Origin: a virus
IMG/VR virus record: IMGVR_UViG_3300049203_000053
Coordinates: 1-43,463 of that record
Reading direction: 5' to 3' (one strand)
DNA: 43,463 nt
Made by a program: the position numbers and the translations under genes. The notes under the pieces were generated by a model. That model saw only the letters and a list, made by a program, of their open reading frames with translations, was not told the origin of the DNA and searched no databases. This document shows positions 1 through 9,518 of this stretch, piece by piece (the first letter of the stretch is position 1; each line of letters starts with the position of its first letter).

Positions 1-57
1 AGCTACATCTCGGCCTCTGGCACCACGCTGCACGCCATCCCTGGCGAGGGCTTCTGA
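1..57 (+). CDS. 3' fragment of the 98-aa virion-region protein (duplicate of the end of 43085-43381)
   Basis: The first 57 bases encode the last 18 residues and stop codon of the protein seen in full at 43085-43381. It is present here only because the contig ends overlap, and it should be counted once in the circular genome. Confidence 0.85.
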   Translation, partial: SYISASGTTLHAIPGEGF

Positions 58-126
58 GATGTACGCGAAGCGGCGCCGGCTTTGGCAGCAATTCCTGCTA
101 CTGGCGTCTGAGGCTCCGCCACCACC
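1..126. repeat. Left copy of 126-bp terminal direct repeat
   Basis: Bases 1-126 are identical to 43325-43450. The repeat carries the 3' end of the 98-aa virion gene and the first codons of the 289-aa gene, so it is coding DNA that continues across the junction. This means the sequence closes into a circle of about 43.3 kb. It fits a circular assembly of a headful-packaged (circularly permuted) phage, as expected from a P22/Sf6-type terminase. The length could equally reflect the assembler's overlap size, so it need not be a physical terminal repeat. Confidence 0.9.
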
Positions 127-928
127 ACGATTCGCGGTGGAGTTCCCGAGCAACATCTCGGGCTCGGACACCTCGGCTCCCTACGTGGTTATGGAGTTTG
201 CCGACCCACACCTCGATGGATTGCCGATCTGGGGCGCCTCTGGCGCTGGCGTGACGGTCATCCGCAAGATCAAGGTGGCCCAGCAGACCGGGTACTACGC
301 ACAGTGGTGGTGGTGCCAGGGTGACGGCGCCACATTCGACCCGAGCGCCGGCTATTGGGGCATGCATCCGTATCCGACGACCGGCGACAACAGCGGCACG
401 AGCCACGTATGGGAAGCTGCATGCGCGGGTGGCGACTTCTTCAGCGCGGCCGGCTCCACGGATGTGGGCCAGGGCACGGCGGTCACGAAGGACGTGACCT
501 ACCTGCAAGCTATGACCGTCACGCGCGCAGATGCCAACAGCAAGACGCTGAAGTTCTACTTCGACCTGCCAAGTGTTGATGCGGCGGACTACATCCAGCG
601 GGTGGAGACGACAGCCGGCTACGGAGAGAGCAACCCACCGAGCCCGAAAGTCATCATCGGCGACTCGCCGTGGTATTCGCACTACCAGCATGAGCGCGCG
701 AGTTGCATTCTCGACGCCATCAAGGTGTTCACCCCCGCGCTCAGCGAGGCTGACATGCTGTTGGAGGCGGCCGACTTCTCGCAGATCGTCACCGCGGCCG
801 GTCAAGCGGCCATCTGGTGGGGGAAGAACGGCTTTGCCGACATTGACGACCTCACCTGTGACTTCGGCACTGCGCGCTCATTTGCCTGGGCCAACGAGAA
901 CAAGGGCACCCTGGTGGCGAGGCTGTAG
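59..928 (+). CDS. Putative virion protein with LamG/ConA-like domain, 289 aa
   Basis: The gene follows the 98-aa gene across the circle junction and ends one base before the gp10-like gene, so it belongs to the head-completion/tail block. Residues 1-18 are a basic start, then a short run of prolines (about 20-23) acts as a linker. The rest is rich in aromatic residues and beta-prone segments. Near the C-terminus a stretch with LDAIKVFTPALSEADM resembles the last strand of LamG-like jelly-roll domains, so a carbohydrate- or surface-binding virion protein is possible. P22 has no obvious counterpart at this place. Function is inferred from context only. At the right contig end the same gene begins again but diverges immediately after the proline codons. 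Confidence 0.6.
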   Translation: MYAKRRRLWQQFLLLASEAPPPPRFAVEFPSNISGSDTSAPYVVMEFADPHLDGLPIWGASGAGVTVIRKIKVAQQTGYYAQWWWCQGDGATFDPSAGYWGMHPYPTTGDNSGTSHVWEAACAGGDFFSAAGSTDVGQGTAVTKDVTYLQAMTVTRADANSKTLKFYFDLPSVDAADYIQRVETTAGYGESNPPSPKVIIGDSPWYSHYQHERASCILDAIKVFTPALSEADMLLEAADFSQIVTAAGQAAIWWGKNGFADIDDLTCDFGTARSFAWANENKGTLVARL

Positions 929-2329
929 ATGCAAATTCCGATACTCAGCGGGATATATGCCTCCGACGTTGGTGAGTTCCGCACCCGCTACCCGCGAAAC
1001 TACGTGCCGGTGCCGAAGTCCACTGGCATCTCGGAGGGCTTCCTTCGCCCCGCTGACGGCATCGAGCAGATGGGCGCAGGCCCCGGCGCTGACCGCGGCT
1101 CGATTGAGTGGGATGGCCAGCACTACCGCGTAATGGGGACCAAGCTCGTGCGCGTCTCCGCAGTCGGCACGGTCACTGTGCTCGGCGATGTGGGGCCGGG
1201 CGGCCCAGTGAGCATGGACTACTCGTTCGATCTGCTCGGGATCGCCTCTGGTGGGCGCCTCTACTACTGCGACGGCGGCTCAGTCACGCAGGTGACGGAC
1301 CCGGACCTCGGCACAGTCCTCGATGTGTGGCACATCGCCGGCTACTGGATGACGACCGACGGCGAAAACATCGTCGTCACCGAACTCACCGACCCCTACA
1401 GCGTCAACCCGCTCAAGTACGGCTCATCGGAGGCCGACCCGGACCCGGTGAAGGCCGGGGACAAGCTGCGAAATGAAGCCTATGCCTTCAACCGCCACAC
1501 CATCGAGGTGTTCGAGAACATCGGCGGTTCAGGCTTTCCCTTCCAGCGCATCGACGGCGCCCAGGTCACGCGCGGCATCATCGGCACGCATGCATACGCA
1601 CCCTACCTTGAGACGTTCGCCTTTGTTGGGGGTGGAAGAAACGAAGCGCCGGCCGTGTGGCTGCTGGGCGCCGGCACGACCCGCAAGCTATCGACGCGAG
1701 AGATTGACCAGATCCTGTCAACGTACACCGAGGCCCAGCTATCCGGCGTGGTTCTTGAGGCGCGTGTGGACAAGGGGCACCAGCATCTGCTTATCCACCT
1801 ACCCGATACATGCTGGGTCTACGACGCCGCAGCCTCTGAAGCCGTTGGGGAGCCGGTGTGGTTCGAGCTGACGACCTCCATCGTTGGCCGCGGCCAGTAC
1901 CGGGCGCGCGGGCTGGTGTGGGTGCACGATCACTGGCATGTCGGCGACCCTGTGAACGGCCGCATCGGCCGCATGGTTGACAACGTGTCCACGCACTACG
2001 GCGAGACCATCGGATGGGAGTTCGGCACGCTGATGGTCTACAACGAGGGGCGCGGCGCCATCGTCCATGAGCTGGAGCTTGTCGCCCTCCCGGGCCGCGT
2101 GGCCATCGGCGCAGATCCGGTCATCTGGACCTCGTACTCTCTCGACGGAGAGACGTACAGCCAGGAGCGGCCTCTGTCCATCGGGACGGCCGGTGAGCGC
2201 AACAAGCGGTTGGCATGGCGCAAGCTCGGGAAGATGGACCTATACCGCATTCAGCGGTTCCGAGGCACCAGCGATGCGCGCCTGTCGATTGCACGCCTTG
2301 AGGCACAACTGGAAGCCTTGAATGGCTGA
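929..2329 (+). CDS. P22 gp10-like packaged-DNA stabilisation (tail hub) protein, 466 aa
   Basis: Length (466 aa against about 472 in P22) and several patterns match P22 gp10: an N-terminal MQIPILSGIY opening, the central YAFNRHTIEVFENIG segment (P22 has a related stretch ending in EYFS), IIGTHAYAPYLETFAFV, LLIHLPDTCWVYDA, and a C-terminal KRLAWRKLGKM. In P22, gp10 binds below gp4 and closes the portal channel after DNA packaging, forming part of the tail hub together with the gp26 needle. Start ATG lies directly after the stop of the previous gene, and the end overlaps the tail-needle gene by 8 bases, as expected for co-translated tail genes. Confidence 0.9.
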   Translation: MQIPILSGIYASDVGEFRTRYPRNYVPVPKSTGISEGFLRPADGIEQMGAGPGADRGSIEWDGQHYRVMGTKLVRVSAVGTVTVLGDVGPGGPVSMDYSFDLLGIASGGRLYYCDGGSVTQVTDPDLGTVLDVWHIAGYWMTTDGENIVVTELTDPYSVNPLKYGSSEADPDPVKAGDKLRNEAYAFNRHTIEVFENIGGSGFPFQRIDGAQVTRGIIGTHAYAPYLETFAFVGGGRNEAPAVWLLGAGTTRKLSTREIDQILSTYTEAQLSGVVLEARVDKGHQHLLIHLPDTCWVYDAAASEAVGEPVWFELTTSIVGRGQYRARGLVWVHDHWHVGDPVNGRIGRMVDNVSTHYGETIGWEFGTLMVYNEGRGAIVHELELVALPGRVAIGADPVIWTSYSLDGETYSQERPLSIGTAGERNKRLAWRKLGKMDLYRIQRFRGTSDARLSIARLEAQLEALNG

Positions 2330-3035
2330 TCCCGTCGTCGTCCGCTCGCGCACAGTCTCGCGCGACAAGCTGGCGCAGTTCCTGCCGTCGCCAGAGCTGA
2401 TCCGCGCTTACGAGGCCCTGCATCAGGACGTGGCCGAAACGCTGCCCGCGGCGGCCACGCAGGCGCTCGGCGACGCAGAAGACGCCATGACCCAGGCAAC
2501 CACGGCGCTTGCCAACGCGGCCACGGCCCAGGCGGCAGCCGATGCGGCGCAGGCCACGGCCGACACCGCCATCACCGATGCTGCCGCTGCTCAGGCTACC
2601 GCTGACACAGCCCTGGCGGACGCGGCCACGGCCAACACGGCGGCCGGCAACGCCCAAACGACGATCAACAGCCACATGGCCGACACGACAGTGCACGGCA
2701 CGACTGGCGATGTGGTCGGCACGAGTGATGCACAAGAACTGACGAACAAGACGTTCGGCGACAGCGTGGTGATCGATGCCGTGGGCTCGGGCGTGGACAT
2801 CAAGGAGGGGTCCGATGCACGCATGGGCGCTGCCACCCTTGTCGCGGGCACCGTCACCGTCAACACCGCGGCTGTGACGGCCAACAGCCGCATCATGCTC
2901 ACCGGACAGGACAGCAGCGGCACGCACGGAGAGCTGACCATCTCGGCGCGCACGGGCGGCACGAGCTTCACGATCACGAGCACAAGCGCCACCGATACGC
3001 GCTCTGTTGCGTGGATCATCTTCGAGCCGGCATAA
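2322..3035 (+). CDS. gp26-like tail needle, 237 aa
   Basis: The protein starts MADPVVVRSRTV, close to the N-terminal channel-binding segment of P22 gp26. It then has an Ala/Thr/Asp-rich helical stretch (about residues 40-115) with repeated AAxAQATADTA-type units, typical of a trimeric coiled coil. The C-terminal 100 residues form a beta-rich knob that ends in VAWIIFEPA, a tail shared by many phage needle and fibre proteins. In P22-like phages the needle plugs the portal channel and probes the outer membrane at infection. It sits right after the gp10 gene, as in P22. Needle identity is strong; the knob class is uncertain. Confidence 0.82.
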   Translation: MADPVVVRSRTVSRDKLAQFLPSPELIRAYEALHQDVAETLPAAATQALGDAEDAMTQATTALANAATAQAAADAAQATADTAITDAAAAQATADTALADAATANTAAGNAQTTINSHMADTTVHGTTGDVVGTSDAQELTNKTFGDSVVIDAVGSGVDIKEGSDARMGAATLVAGTVTVNTAAVTANSRIMLTGQDSSGTHGELTISARTGGTSFTITSTSATDTRSVAWIIFEPA

Positions 3036-3121
3036 TCGCGGCAACGACCGGCGCAATGCCGATCCGCTGAGACCGTAGAGCCGCCAGCAGCTCGCCAACC
3101 CCGCAAGGGAGTGTTGCTGCG
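3025..3121 (+). promoter_or_regulatory. Leader element B (copy of the element before the portal gene)
   Basis: This stretch shares a 17-base identity, GAGCCGCCAGCAGCTCG (3078-3094), with the leader of the portal gene (36049-36065 region). Matching flanks are CATAAT and CCGCTGAG upstream, and a CCCG..GGG segment leading to the ribosome-binding site downstream. The core can fold as a small GAGC/GCTC hairpin. CATAAT may be a -10 box with TTGCGT 18 bases upstream. It is a promoter and/or structured leader shared by two late genes; its function is unknown. Confidence 0.5.
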
Positions 3122-3601
3122 ATGGCCGAGGCCCAGCGAGAGCCGATCCGAATTGAGCGTCTACTCGATGCGAGTCTCATCACCGAGACCATTCGGCATC
3201 CCCGCATTTACCCACACGTCAAAGACGACTCGTGCCCTCCGGCAGAGTCATTCGCTGCCGTCCTGACGCCGCAGTGCGTCTATGTCGGCGCCTACCGTGG
3301 CGAGCAGTACCTCGGGCTGTTCATGCTGCACCAGCACACGTGCGTGCTGTGGGAGGTGCACACCTGCCTGTTGCCCGACGCCTGGGGCTTCACCAGCCTG
3401 GACTGCACGCGCGCATGCGCCGCCTGGGCGTGGGCAAACACCACATGCCAACGGCTCATCACCGCCGTACCGGATGGGAACGAGTTGGCGCGCCGGTTGG
3501 CGCTGCGCAGCGGGATGACCGAGTACGGGCACAACCCGCGCAGCCTCCTTCGTGGTGGCGAGCTTGTCGGGCAATCCCTCCTCGGAATGAACAGGGACTG
3601 A
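3122..3601 (+). CDS. gp14-like protein (GNAT-like, DUF2824 type), 159 aa
   Basis: The gene lies between the tail needle and the first ejection protein, exactly where P22 has gene 14. The sequence resembles the acetyltransferase-like DUF2824 family: DDSCPP, then YRGEQYLGLFMLH (strand-turn-strand), a central HTCLLP, and a C-terminal segment with NELARRLALRSGMTEYG, reminiscent of GNAT cofactor-binding ends. In P22, gp14 is needed for, or modulates, virion assembly, but its chemistry is not settled. The ribosome-binding site AAGGGAG sits 11 bases before the ATG inside the repeated leader element. Confidence 0.7.
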   Translation: MAEAQREPIRIERLLDASLITETIRHPRIYPHVKDDSCPPAESFAAVLTPQCVYVGAYRGEQYLGLFMLHQHTCVLWEVHTCLLPDAWGFTSLDCTRACAAWAWANTTCQRLITAVPDGNELARRLALRSGMTEYGHNPRSLLRGGELVGQSLLGMNRD

Positions 3602-3605
3602 TGCG

Positions 3606-4286
3606 ATGCCAGTAGCCGTACCACTTGCAGTAGCTGGCGCGACGCTGGTTAGCGGTGCCATGTCATCGCGTGCGCAGGCGAAGGCCGGGAATAAGGCGGC
3701 GCAGATCCAGGCTGACGCCTCGGCGACGGACATTGCCGAGCGGCGCAGACAGTTTGATCAGATCCAGGAGCTTCTCAGGCCCTACACCGAAGCAGGCCCG
3801 GGCGCGCTCACGGCACAGCAAGACCTGCTCGGCCTCGGCGGCGAGAACGCCCAGCAAGCCGCCATCGCGGCGCTTGAGCAGTCCCCTCAGTTCGCGGCCA
3901 TGCAGCAGCAGGGCGAAAACGCAATCCTGGCCAACGCCTCGGCGACTGGCGGCTTGCGTGGCGGCAACACCCAGGCCGCGCTCGCGCAGTTCCGGCCGCA
4001 GGTGCTCTCGCAACTCATTGGCGACCAGTATTCGCGGCTCGGTGGCCTTGTGAGCATCGGCCAGAACGCAGCGGCCGGCGTGGGCAATGCGGGCATGGCC
4101 ACGGCAGCCGGCATCGGAGGCGCGCTGCAGCAGCAGGGCGCGGCGCTGGCCGGCGGGGCACTGGCACAAGGGCGCGGCCAGGCTGGGATGTGGAATGCAG
4201 CCGGCAATGCCATCGGTGCGTATGGCGGCATGGGCGGCTTCGGGGACCAGTACACCAAGTTCTTCCAGCAGCGGGGGGGGTTCTGA
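3606..4286 (+). CDS. gp7-like ejection (DNA transfer) protein, 226 aa
   Basis: A small, Ala/Gly/Gln-rich protein with a hydrophobic N-terminus (MPVAVPLAVAGATLVSGAM), a helical QxxAxx region and a glycine-rich C-terminus ending QRGGF. This composition is typical of the P22 gp7 family, the smallest of three proteins ejected ahead of the DNA to form a conduit across the cell envelope. It is the first of three ejection genes joined by TGATG start/stop overlaps. Sequence similarity is compositional; gene order gives most of the confidence. Confidence 0.8.
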   Translation: MPVAVPLAVAGATLVSGAMSSRAQAKAGNKAAQIQADASATDIAERRRQFDQIQELLRPYTEAGPGALTAQQDLLGLGGENAQQAAIAALEQSPQFAAMQQQGENAILANASATGGLRGGNTQAALAQFRPQVLSQLIGDQYSRLGGLVSIGQNAAAGVGNAGMATAAGIGGALQQQGAALAGGALAQGRGQAGMWNAAGNAIGAYGGMGGFGDQYTKFFQQRGGF

Positions 4287-5566
4287 TGGCAACCGGCCCC
4301 ATCGACTACAGCATAGACGTACAGACGCCGTTCCAGTCCTTCATGCAGGGCTACCAGGGTGCGTCCGCCATCCGCAACGACATGCAGCAGCAGGAGCAGC
4401 AGCGACAGGCCGCGCTCGCGCAGCAGCAGATGCAGGCGGACCTCAACGCCGCCTCGCAAGACCACCGCCTGTTGCCGGGCGTGATGGTCAAGTATCCACA
4501 GCTTGCTGACAAGCTGAAGCACGGCTGGGATGTCCTGTCCGGTGAGCAGCAGCGCAACACGCTGAACCAGGCGACCGATGTCTATGCCGCCCTGCGGGCT
4601 GGCCGCTCCGATGTGGCGATCACCAGGATGAAGGAGCAGGCCGCAGCCATGCGCAACGGTGGCGATGAGCAGGGCGCAAAGCGGCTCGAAGACATGGCGC
4701 GCATTGGTGAGCTGGACCCCCAGTTCCTGACGGACACCATAGCTACGACGCTTGCCGCGCTCCCAGGCGGCGACAAGGTGATTGAGGGCGTGGCCAAGCT
4801 CGGAGACGAGAGCCGCAAGGCCGAAAAGGCGCCCGCCGAGTTGCGCAAGGCAGAAGCCGAAGCCACGGGTGCGGAGGCAGAGGCCAAGACCAAGCAGACA
4901 ACGGCCAAGTATGCAGAGAAGACGGCGCTAGAAAGCCTCAGGAAGGCGGCGGCCGATATCGGGCTGACCAACGCGCAGACGCAGCAAGCGCTCGCGGCCA
5001 CCAAGAAGTTGTCAGAAGAGACCAAGCAAATCATCGCCGATGCCGCAGCGGGGGGTGACCCCGGCAAGCGCTTCGAGGCTGAGCAGAAGCTGCGCAAGGA
5101 GTATTCGGATCAGACCAAAGGCTACGTCGAAGTCACCGAGTCGCACCGGCGGATGAAGGCGGCAGCCGACGACGGCGCGGGTGACATCGCGTTGATCTAC
5201 TCGTACATGAAGATGCTCGACCCGGGATCCGTTGTCCGTGAGGGCGAGTTCGCCACAGCACAGAACTCGGCAGGCATACCGTCTGCCATCTCCAACCTCT
5301 ACAACAAGGCGATCAGCGGCGAGCGCCTGACCGCGGGACAGCGCAAGACCTTTCTCGGGCAGGCAAACCGCCTAGCTGATGCAGCGTCGAAGCGGGAGGC
5401 CGAGGTGCGCGACGGGCTCACCAATGTGGTGAAGTCGTACCGCCTCAATCCAGATAATGTGTTTGGATCCGGGGCGCGGCGTGACCCTGGCGACGCGTGG
5501 GCGGCGGGCGGGCAGAAGCCAACTCCAACGAAGACAGCAGCCGGCGCCACGGTAAGTGGTTGGTGA
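4286..5566 (+). CDS. gp20-like ejection protein, 426 aa
   Basis: I chose the ATG at 4286, which overlaps the previous stop as TGATG, rather than an upstream in-frame ATG inside the gp7-like gene. The start reads MATGPIDYS. A long helical region rich in Ala, Glu, Lys and Gln (about residues 150-280) contains many AEAEAxxKQ-type heptads. Size is close to P22 gp20 (471 aa), the second ejection protein. The order gp7-gp20-gp16 is preserved. The C-terminus ends PTKTAAGATVSGW and runs into the next gene by another TGATG overlap. Confidence 0.78.
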   Translation: MATGPIDYSIDVQTPFQSFMQGYQGASAIRNDMQQQEQQRQAALAQQQMQADLNAASQDHRLLPGVMVKYPQLADKLKHGWDVLSGEQQRNTLNQATDVYAALRAGRSDVAITRMKEQAAAMRNGGDEQGAKRLEDMARIGELDPQFLTDTIATTLAALPGGDKVIEGVAKLGDESRKAEKAPAELRKAEAEATGAEAEAKTKQTTAKYAEKTALESLRKAAADIGLTNAQTQQALAATKKLSEETKQIIADAAAGGDPGKRFEAEQKLRKEYSDQTKGYVEVTESHRRMKAAADDGAGDIALIYSYMKMLDPGSVVREGEFATAQNSAGIPSAISNLYNKAISGERLTAGQRKTFLGQANRLADAASKREAEVRDGLTNVVKSYRLNPDNVFGSGARRDPGDAWAAGGQKPTPTKTAAGATVSGW

Positions 5567-7656
5567 TGCGTACCGTCACAATCAGGTTTGAGGATGGCGG
5601 CTCGCACGTCTATCAGAACGTGCCGGATGAGGTGACTCCGGACCAAGTCGAGCAGCGTGCGGGCGGCGACTTCTCTGGGCGGCGCGTCGTCGCAATAGAT
5701 GGCGGTCGCGGCCAGCCGCGCAGCGCCGTTGACCTGATCCCAGGTGCCGAGCCCGGAAAGCCTGTGCCAGCCCTGCCGGCGCAGGATGCACCCGGACCAT
5801 CGCTCGCCGACACGGCTATCGGCACTGGCGAGGCGGCGCTCACCACCCTTACCGGCGCCACGGGCGGCGCACTGGGGGTGCTCGGCGGCACACTCAAGGG
5901 CCTTGCTGAGCAAATCCTCTCTGGAAAGTTTGGCACGCCAGAGGCTGCAAGGATGGTGGAGCAGTCGGCCATGCAGGGCGCCCAGGCGCTGACCTACGAG
6001 CCGCGCACCGAGAGCGGCAGGGAGCAGGCCGCCGCCGTTGGCGAGACGCTGCAGAACATCCTCCCGGTGGCGGCTGTGGCCCCGGCGCTCGTACCGGCCG
6101 GCGTGATGCCGCGCGGCACACCGGGGCGTGTTGTTGCTCAGGCGGGCGCCGAGGGTGCTGCCAGGGCCGTGGGTGGCGAGGCCGCAGTCGCAGGCACGGC
6201 AAGCGTCATCAATGCCGCCTCCCGGGTCGCTGACATGGCGACCAAGGGCGCAACCACGCTCCCCCGCCGCGCGCTCGAAGCCCTGCGCCAGGAGCCGCAG
6301 AAGCCAACGCCTGGAACGATGGGCAGTGCTGGCGCCGCGGGCACTGACGTTGCGGCGAGGCGGATCGCTACGGCCGAGAACCTACCGGTGCCGATCCGAC
6401 TGACGAAGGGGCAGGCGACGCGCGATCCAGCACAACTGAAGTTCGAAGTCGAGACATCGAAGCTTCCCGAGGAGGGGGTGCGCCTGCGCGAGCGGCAGGT
6501 TGAAACAAATATCGCCATCCTGCAGAACATCGACCACTGGATTGACCAGACCGGCGCGGAGGCCCCGAACCTGCGCGCAGTGGGGCAGGCGGTGGACCGT
6601 GCCCTCGTGGAGCAGGTGGCCCGCGACAAGACCCAGATCCGCGCCGCCTACAAGGCAGCCGAGCAGGCCGGCGAAATGGAGGCCCCAGTCACGCTGGCCA
6701 ACGTCGTGCAGCACCTCAACGAGAGTGCGCCGGACGCGGCGGTAACCCCCCTCCTGGATGCGGCCCGCCGTCGCGCGATCCAACTTGGCATTGCGGCCGA
6801 ATCGGATGGGCAGCTGGTGCCACAGCCGGTGCCGCTGAAGACGGCCGAACTGTACCGACGCGCCATCGGAAATGCCACCGACTACGAGCCGACCAACGTG
6901 CGGCAGTCCACCATCATCAAGGGGCTCGTAGACGAGGCGACTGATGGCATGGGTGGCGACATGTATCGCCAAGCCCGCAAGCTGCGCGCCCGGTACGCCC
7001 AGAACTACGAGAACCGCGCCACGGTCGCGAAGCTGCTCAACACCAGGAAGGGCACGACCGACCGGCAGGTGGCCTTCGAGGACGTGCTCGATCACGCGGT
7101 GCTCAAGGGCAGCCTGGATGACGTGCGCAACGTGCGCCGCGTGCTCCAGCGCAGCGGAGCCGAAGGGCAGCAGGCATGGCGCGAGCTGCAAGGTGGCACG
7201 CTGAAGTGGATCAAGGACGAGGCGACCAAGAGCGTTGCGACCGACAGCACAGGTAACCGCGTCATCTCCCCGGCCGCACTCGACAAAGCCATCCGCACCC
7301 TGGACCACGACGGCCGCCTTGAATTCGTGTTTGGCAAAAAGGGTGCACAGCAGTTGCGCGACATCAACGAGCTTGCGCAGTTGGCGAGGACCGTGCCGCC
7401 CGAGGCCGGCGTGAACACTTCCAACACCGCGGCGACCCTTCTGGCGGCCTTCGGCGACATCCTGATTTCAGGATCCACCGGCACACCGGCGCCGGTAGCT
7501 ACCGCCTCGCGGCTGGCGTTGAAGCACATCAAGGACGTGAAGCTGCGCCGCCGCATCAGTGATGCGCTCAATGAGGTGCAGAAAAAGCAGGCCCCCGGCA
7601 AGCCCCCGACCCCCGATGAAAGCGCCGAACGGCGACACCGTCCATTGAGGCAGTGA
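5566..7656 (+). CDS. gp16-like ejection protein, 696 aa
   Basis: The start at 5566 overlaps the previous stop (TGATG). The N-terminus (MRTVTIRFEDGGSHVYQNVP) is a short beta-rich domain that recurs at the start of many podovirus internal proteins. It is followed by a low-complexity Ala/Gly/Pro segment with hydrophobic stretches (about residues 80-190), then a long charged helical part. It is the third and largest of the ejection set. P22 gp16 (609 aa) enters the cell first and is needed for DNA transfer. No muraminidase motif is obvious by eye. Confidence 0.75.
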   Translation: MRTVTIRFEDGGSHVYQNVPDEVTPDQVEQRAGGDFSGRRVVAIDGGRGQPRSAVDLIPGAEPGKPVPALPAQDAPGPSLADTAIGTGEAALTTLTGATGGALGVLGGTLKGLAEQILSGKFGTPEAARMVEQSAMQGAQALTYEPRTESGREQAAAVGETLQNILPVAAVAPALVPAGVMPRGTPGRVVAQAGAEGAARAVGGEAAVAGTASVINAASRVADMATKGATTLPRRALEALRQEPQKPTPGTMGSAGAAGTDVAARRIATAENLPVPIRLTKGQATRDPAQLKFEVETSKLPEEGVRLRERQVETNIAILQNIDHWIDQTGAEAPNLRAVGQAVDRALVEQVARDKTQIRAAYKAAEQAGEMEAPVTLANVVQHLNESAPDAAVTPLLDAARRRAIQLGIAAESDGQLVPQPVPLKTAELYRRAIGNATDYEPTNVRQSTIIKGLVDEATDGMGGDMYRQARKLRARYAQNYENRATVAKLLNTRKGTTDRQVAFEDVLDHAVLKGSLDDVRNVRRVLQRSGAEGQQAWRELQGGTLKWIKDEATKSVATDSTGNRVISPAALDKAIRTLDHDGRLEFVFGKKGAQQLRDINELAQLARTVPPEAGVNTSNTAATLLAAFGDILISGSTGTPAPVATASRLALKHIKDVKLRRRISDALNEVQKKQAPGKPPTPDESAERRHRPLRQ

Positions 7657-9518
7657 TGATCGCAACCGACATCCCATTCCCGACCTTCCCCGACCTCGAT
7701 GGCCGACCGCTCGATGCGGGCTACGTGTACTTCGGCGCGCGCGACGAGAACCCAGAGACCGACCCCGTCACGGTGTACTGGGACGCCGACGGAACGCAGC
7801 CGGCCACCCAGCCGATTCGCACCCTGAACGGCTACCTCGTGCGCAATGGCACGCCCGCGCGGGTCTACGTGAACTCGGACTACTCGATGACCGTGCGCAA
7901 CAGTCGCCGGCAGTTCGTGTTCTACGCCCCATCCTCGGTGCGGCACTCCACCAGCATCACCGACGATTTCACCTGCGCTGACGGGCAGACGGCATTCACG
8001 CTTTCGCGTGACCCCGGGAGTGCGGAACTCACCGTCGTGCTCGATGGGCTGGTGCTCAAGTCGTCGGACTACACACTGAGCGGCACCACGCTGACGCTGG
8101 CCACTGCGGCATTCGAAGACCAGGAGCTATCGGTTCGGTATGCCTTGACGCTGCCCATTGGGGCCGTTGATGCCTCGCAGGTGTCGTACATCCCAGCCGG
8201 CACTGGTGCGGTGACAACCAATGTGCAGGCAAAGCTGCGGGAGAGCACGAGTGCCGCCGATCTCGGGGCCGACACCTCCGGAGCGGCCAGCGTGGTGACG
8301 CCGCTCACCAACCTGTTCGCGCAAACCATCGGGCTGCTGACGATCACGGCGGGCACATACAACGTTGCCACCGATGTTACCCCGGCCGCGCGGGACGTCG
8401 CTGTGCGCATTGATCCCACGGCGGCCTTTACCGGGGCGGGCAAGCTTCGGATCGACAACCTCCTCCCGTTCCAGTTCGACCCGCTGTTCTCAAACGATCT
8501 GGAGCAGAAGACCTACGGTCCGGAGTTCGACAGCTACAGCGGGGCGTTCCAGCTCGCGCGCCACGCGAAGGGCACGATCAGTAGCGGGTCGGTGGCGGTC
8601 GTTGCGCTATATGGAACTGGAGAAGCCGCGAGCGCCAACACGCGGGCCTTTGGGGCGAACCTCACTGGCTTCGTGACCGCGGATGGTGGGCGCGCAACCG
8701 GAGTCGAGGTAGATGCGGGCTTTCGCAATGGGGCGACGACGGGCAATGCCTACGGCGTCACCATCGTCTCGGCAGGGGCGGGGGCCTGCACTGCGGCTGT
8801 GCAGATCCAATGCCAGGATTTGACGGCCGAGTGGGGCAACGGCATTAACTTCACGTGGAACACCAACACGGGCAGCGGAAACGTCTCCGGCGCAGCGGTC
8901 CGCTTCGGCTCCAACGGGGGGGCGGCGTCGTGCCAGCGTTTTCTATACGCGACCGGCGACATGAGCGCGACCTCCGCCGAGATTGACTTCCCGAGCTTCC
9001 TGGTGCAGGCCACACCGGCCAATGTCGTCAACCGGATAGCGGTGCAGGGTGCGGCCACAGGAGTCTCCGCGAAAGTCAAGGCCATTGGGTCCGACACCAA
9101 TGTCAACCTCGAAATTCAGTCGCAGGGCACGGGCGTCATAGTGATCAGGACCAACAGCCTGGAGGGGTTCCGTGTTGCGTCTTCGGCGGGCACATCGGAC
9201 AACCTCCAGGTTACGGCTGGCATTGGCAACGCAACTCTGACGGTGCGCGGGTCATCCACGAATGCAGATGTGCGGATCGACGGCAAGGGGTCAGGCGGCG
9301 TGCTGCTGAGAGACGGCGCCGGGACAACGCGCCTCCGAGTAAACACCACGGGCTTGGGCCTTTTCGGAGCTAATCCCGTGGCACAGCCGACGACCGCGGG
9401 CGCTGCGGCTACGTTCGTCGCCAACGCCGGGACGGCCGTGAACGACGCATCGACGTTCGACGGCTACACGCTACCGCAGATCGCAAAGGCCCTGCGCAAC
9501 ATTGGAGCACTCGCGTAA
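7656..9518 (+). CDS. Tailspike/tail fibre with P22-type head-binding domain, 620 aa
   Basis: Residues 1-95 match the P22 gp9 head-binding domain pattern: FPTFPDLDGRPLDAGYVYFG, then a xPVTVYWDADGTQ strand and a QPIRTLNGYLVRNGTPARVY strand, which attach trimers to the virion. The rest is a long beta-structured body rich in Gly, Thr and Val, ending in a conserved fibre tail GYTLPQIAKALRNIGALA. I prefer ATG 7656 (TGATG overlap with the ejection gene) to the GTG one codon upstream. The body shows no obvious catalytic signature, so it may bind receptor or carry the second spike. Confidence 0.82.
   Translation: MIATDIPFPTFPDLDGRPLDAGYVYFGARDENPETDPVTVYWDADGTQPATQPIRTLNGYLVRNGTPARVYVNSDYSMTVRNSRRQFVFYAPSSVRHSTSITDDFTCADGQTAFTLSRDPGSAELTVVLDGLVLKSSDYTLSGTTLTLATAAFEDQELSVRYALTLPIGAVDASQVSYIPAGTGAVTTNVQAKLRESTSAADLGADTSGAASVVTPLTNLFAQTIGLLTITAGTYNVATDVTPAARDVAVRIDPTAAFTGAGKLRIDNLLPFQFDPLFSNDLEQKTYGPEFDSYSGAFQLARHAKGTISSGSVAVVALYGTGEAASANTRAFGANLTGFVTADGGRATGVEVDAGFRNGATTGNAYGVTIVSAGAGACTAAVQIQCQDLTAEWGNGINFTWNTNTGSGNVSGAAVRFGSNGGAASCQRFLYATGDMSATSAEIDFPSFLVQATPANVVNRIAVQGAATGVSAKVKAIGSDTNVNLEIQSQGTGVIVIRTNSLEGFRVASSAGTSDNLQVTAGIGNATLTVRGSSTNADVRIDGKGSGGVLLRDGAGTTRLRVNTTGLGLFGANPVAQPTTAGAAATFVANAGTAVNDASTFDGYTLPQIAKALRNIGALA

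Noticed and set aside
2121-3098. 325-codon minus-strand frame over the tail-needle gene
   Set aside because: High-GC shadow; product is low complexity (Arg/Gly) and antisense to gp10 and gp26 genes with clear homology.
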